Source: Myroides guanonis (GTDB lineage Bacteria; Bacteroidota; Bacteroidia; Flavobacteriales; Flavobacteriaceae). From it: 63,473 nt of DNA. The translations under genes and the position numbers were made by a program. Positions 62,201 to 63,473 of this stretch are shown here, one piece after another. The first letter of the stretch is position 1. Each line of letters opens with the position of its first letter. The stretch is from positions 8,143 through 71,615 of the forward strand of contig NZ_FORU01000016.1 of the NCBI RefSeq assembly GCF_900114085.1, written 5' to 3'. Below the pieces are notes generated by a model. That model worked only from the letters and a program-made list of their open reading frames with translations. It was not told the origin of the DNA and did not search any database.

Positions 62201-63473
62201 ATAACTAGCTATGCGAATAAACCATTTGATTTATCAAAAGATTACAAACTAAGAAGTTGCTTATATGATTTGGGTAACGGAAAATATGTATTGGCTTGTG
62301 TTTTCCATCATATTGCCAGTGATGGTTGGTCTGGAGGTGTTTTAGTAAACGAATTTATGAAGTTGTATAATACGCTTCATTTAGATCGAACAGCAATTTT
62401 ACCAAAATTGAGTTTACAATATGCAGACTATGCCATTTGGCAACGAAAATATGTAGTAGGTACTGTTTTAGAAGAACAATTATCGTATTGGGAAGAGAAG
62501 CTGCAAGATGTTAGCATTTTATCATTGCCAACTGATTATGCTCGTCCTTCAGTACATAGTACAAATGGCGCTTGTATTTCTTTTGTGTTAGATAAAACGT
62601 TAACCGCATCCTTGTATTCCTTATGTAGATCAGAAGGTGTTACGCTGTTTATGTTTTTATTATCAGCCTTCAAGGTTTTGTTGTCCCGATATAGCGGACA
62701 GTCTGATATTTGCGTAGGAACCCCTATTTCAAATCGTACTCAATTGGAGTTAGAAGATATGATTGGCTTTTTTGTCAATACTATTGCTCTTCGAAGTGAC
62801 TTGAGCGGAGATCCAAGTTTCAGAGATTTATTGGCAATTGTAAAACAGACAACCTTAGAAGGATATGACCATCAATTAGCTCCTTTTGAAAAGGTAGTAG
62901 ATCGTGTGGTTACTACTCGTGACATGGCTATGAACCCTTTGTTTCAAGTGCTTTTTGTATTACAGAATACACCTGATGTATCTCGAGAATTAAATTTAGA
63001 AGATATTACTATTTCGAATTATAATTTTGATACCATTACCTCTCAATTTGATTTGATGTTAAATGTATTTGAGGATAATAATGCTATTTCACTTGAGATG
63101 TCATATTGTACAGCTTTATTTGATAAAGCAACAATAGACCGAATGCTGCTGCATTATCAGGAACTGTTGGTTAGTATTGTAAGCAATATCACACAGCCGA
63201 TAAGTAGTTTATCGATGCTTACCCAAGAAGAATCACATCAATTATTGAATGTTTTTAATGATACTACAGTAGCTTATCCATTAGATAAGACCGTAGTAGA
63301 TTTATTCGAAGAACAAGTTAAACGAACACCAAATGCTATCGCAGTTATTTATGAAAATGAAAAATTAACTTATGAAGAATTAGATCACCGTTCCAATCAG
63401 TTGGGGCATTATTTACGTGAACAGGGTGTACAGCCAGATGATCTTATAGGTATCTGTCTGGAACGAAGTTTAG
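56201..63473 (+). CDS. Lipopeptide nonribosomal peptide synthetase, FAAL-ACP-C-A-PCP-C-A (partial at right edge)
   Basis: Starts MSLIKSTIPED; open over 2,424 codons to the window end. Domains: fatty acyl-AMP ligase (about 1-590; QYTSGSTGDPKG, SWLPIYHDMGLIG, CYGMAETT, SSGKIKR); acyl carrier (about 605-685, carrier serine S646 in ELGMSSI); charged linker with a short coiled coil (about 690-850); condensation C1 (HHIIADG at 983-989); adenylation A1 (TSGSTGRPKG at 1458-1467; KTGDLARW; NGKLDKK); PCP1 (ELGGHSL at 1849-1855); condensation C2 (HHIASDG at 2036-2042); A2 beginning about 2370, cut off. The order FAAL-ACP-C means the first amino acid is N-acylated by a fatty acid. No epimerase, methyltransferase or thioesterase domain lies in the visible part. 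Confidence 0.95.
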   Translation, partial: MSLIKSTIPEDISSQETLVKILRNHISQTPNKVIYRFLENGEEESDCRTFQDLYDNAKRIASHILEHAKPGDRVLLLYPSGLDFIDAFLGCFFAGVIAVPAFPPQGKRRIGRLENIVADCKATLILTIESIYTKSNGWFDTEILKNVKWLQTNRLFDSLDKDFPIILPTDTAFLQYTSGSTGDPKGVMVTHSNIVHNNKLMKNCFHQNSESIGVSWLPIYHDMGLIGNILQALYVGFEMIVMPPTAFIQKPSRWLKVISDYKGTFSGGPNFSYDLCANQIKEEDLIGLDLSSWQVAYNGSEPIRPETVNNFTTSFSFIGFDEIYLIPCYGMAETTLIVSCSNFNSIPKALLLDKEKFHSGEVKLFEKEDKISNVIKFIGNGPVLEELEIKIVNPDTKMICQENAIGEIWISGASVAKGYWQREDLTKDVFQARIQKSDENLEEDKQEYLRTGDMGFLNNKELYITGRLKELMIINGVNHFPQDIERVVQQSHIDLQNNAGAAFCIEAKGNEQLVIVQEIKRTSMRGYDFDFIVKSIIESVYEQHELSIYAIVLVEPGKVEKTSSGKIKRLATKKLYESDTIDGVMDQWVRGQSINNEMLQEDEIAKSLMLSNDLEFFLRESVAAELNIDILKINIHTSFSELGMSSINIIRLIGIISKEYCVAPPIRKMFEDLTSIDAIRKYIIREKGQIESVSNNDVVINERFDTNISSSFPASSNGEISIGSRSNNREELTDKCPKASVKKVIKRTTTDSTDFTIIKDLLVEQNRILEQQNHIISECLNIFKTFGNTIKDTTSVEVAEISETTNIFDIVKKKVATEEKNIQTGSFDSKDFYLKKSPTKQEEQPVLNISKVNLTLTQQKFYLLHQIDPERSLAYHQSFSLQMKGKINVSLLKMAIYNFIDTHSILRTRVSEDGEHLIFDSSITLPIEEIDFSKDGLDQQEKKYRALVDVNMCTAFSFTNGPLLRLQLVKFSSEESTLIVTIHHIIADGWSCALFIKGIANNYNRLFQGRKLDLLQSIGFSEYTKWLENKMNSDAWKIHEEYFISKFSKKSFNITLPFANSVSNYGNASNTVSLRIPVEDIIRYKKWSSQQNLTLFMTFLSVFELLLCKITEENELIIGIPTGGRTMPDLEEAIGDFSHFMPFLISHNSKDSLTEYVKDLKNRIYETYEHQEYPYANFMELLQRETDIKYDNWVNIVFNFNVSVSNNNMEIVDLHVVHNKPVYSDFDLIFNAIEESGDLILSLDYRESLLSSELAKDILDCYQFILNQIIEDDGGSIEDIQMLSKDEKYQQLEYFNDTEVLYSKDKTIVDLFEEQVLKMPHSVAVIFGKETLTYRELDEKSNQLAHYLIHIGLNSEDLVGICVDRSLDMIIAVFGVLKAGGTYVPIDSEYPQDRIDYIIKDSNATFFITDHAHTFLVAENKKIQIITTDDKWNSIGEQPSSKVDSTINVDQSVYVIYTSGSTGRPKGVVITHKSLLNIALCWESTYHLDSDTCLLQMASFSFDVFSGDLCRSLLFGGRMILCPSDVRLDPARLYALIFEKGVTILEGTPGLIIPLMDYIYEQSLDYTWMKLVILGSDVCLINDFKRVYTRFGHVLRIINSYGTTETTIDSSYFETDNIKNLDGLVNVPIGKPLWNNSFYILNSSESLVPIGVIGELCIGGSGVARGYLNQEELTQEKFVMNPFKDGERMYKTGDLARWLPDGNLEFIGRRDDQVKIRGYRIELGEIENALSLLPGITQCCVLAREDINGTKRLVGYVVLEGALDKECLQNQLKLSLPEYMIPMVWITLDVMPLTSNGKLDKKGLPDPDSSELSSKEYAGPTTDIELQLVNIWQELLGVEKVGIHDDFFELGGHSLLATRLVSMIRKEMIIEVSIREVFIHTTVSKLGTYVSAQSEGVLLPTIVVQNRPARIPLSFSQERLWFLDKLQGSTEYHIPIVFGLEGALEVSILEQTLQQIISRHEVLRTVLLSEDGIGYQEVISAENWSLDQAIVSDDLLLENNITSYANKPFDLSKDYKLRSCLYDLGNGKYVLACVFHHIASDGWSGGVLVNEFMKLYNTLHLDRTAILPKLSLQYADYAIWQRKYVVGTVLEEQLSYWEEKLQDVSILSLPTDYARPSVHSTNGACISFVLDKTLTASLYSLCRSEGVTLFMFLLSAFKVLLSRYSGQSDICVGTPISNRTQLELEDMIGFFVNTIALRSDLSGDPSFRDLLAIVKQTTLEGYDHQLAPFEKVVDRVVTTRDMAMNPLFQVLFVLQNTPDVSRELNLEDITISNYNFDTITSQFDLMLNVFEDNNAISLEMSYCTALFDKATIDRMLLHYQELLVSIVSNITQPISSLSMLTQEESHQLLNVFNDTTVAYPLDKTVVDLFEEQVKRTPNAIAVIYENEKLTYEELDHRSNQLGHYLREQGVQPDDLIGICLERSL

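Noticed and set aside
1..63473. Mobile element or prophage delimiting the NRPS cluster
   Set aside because: No transposase, integrase or terminal inverted repeats found; the tRNA gene is at the opposite end of the window.

Overview
The window looks like a chromosomal segment from a low-GC member of the Bacteroidota, most likely a Flavobacteriaceae species. The evidence is the sum of several family-typical traits: an LpxC-FabZ fusion, E1 dehydrogenases with alpha and beta fused, a ribB with a decayed GTP cyclohydrolase II half, a DUF4294 protein, a SPT/CFAT-like oxoamine synthase, and many promoters of the Bacteroidetes type (TTG, about 20 bp, TAnnTTTG). The genus cannot be fixed from the sequence alone. 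I see no transposase, integrase, prophage or CRISPR array.

Layout. 1-6010: tRNA-Ser and a reverse-strand operon ftsK-lolA-lptG/F-ribB. 6270-9874: redox defence genes (tpx, then a peroxiredoxin-thioredoxin-small helical protein operon) and an NhaC antiporter. 10211-14181: bestrophin and an acyl-CoA synthetase, the latter flanked on both sides by unusual repeats, including about 610 bp of degenerate 8-bp purine-rich tandem repeat. 14182-22019: two different fused E1 2-oxoacid dehydrogenases, purC, a nitroreductase and a PLP-dependent oxoamine synthase (sphingolipid/sulfonolipid type). 22076-33438: mixed housekeeping genes, including dnaX split by a ten-A run that strongly suggests slippage-based production of two clamp-loader subunits. 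33428-38210: an XRE regulator divergent from an M14 peptidase, with several TTACA-N2-TGTAA palindromes between them, then Lrp/AsnC, a YdjM-type membrane protein and an M1-like lipoprotein peptidase. 38318-48126: yaaA, hutH, an HD phosphohydrolase, the lipid A cluster lpxD-lpxC/fabZ-lpxA-efp-lpxD2, and sucD.

48127-63473 is the accessory part: a nonribosomal lipopeptide biosynthetic cluster that runs off the right edge. It encodes a Sfp-type phosphopantetheinyl transferase, a type II thioesterase, a CmlA-like di-metal beta-hydroxylase, a cyclic-peptide export ABC transporter, a class III (diaminobutyrate-type) aminotransferase, and a giant synthetase of at least 2,424 residues ordered FAAL-ACP-linker-C-A-PCP-C-A(partial). 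The parts fit together: the PPTase primes carrier domains, FAAL loads a fatty acid, the first condensation domain acylates an amino acid whose predicted pocket is ornithine-like, the hydroxylase may modify a carrier-bound residue, the thioesterase clears mis-primed carriers, and the ABC transporter exports the product. The product structure cannot be deduced because the assembly line continues outside the window.
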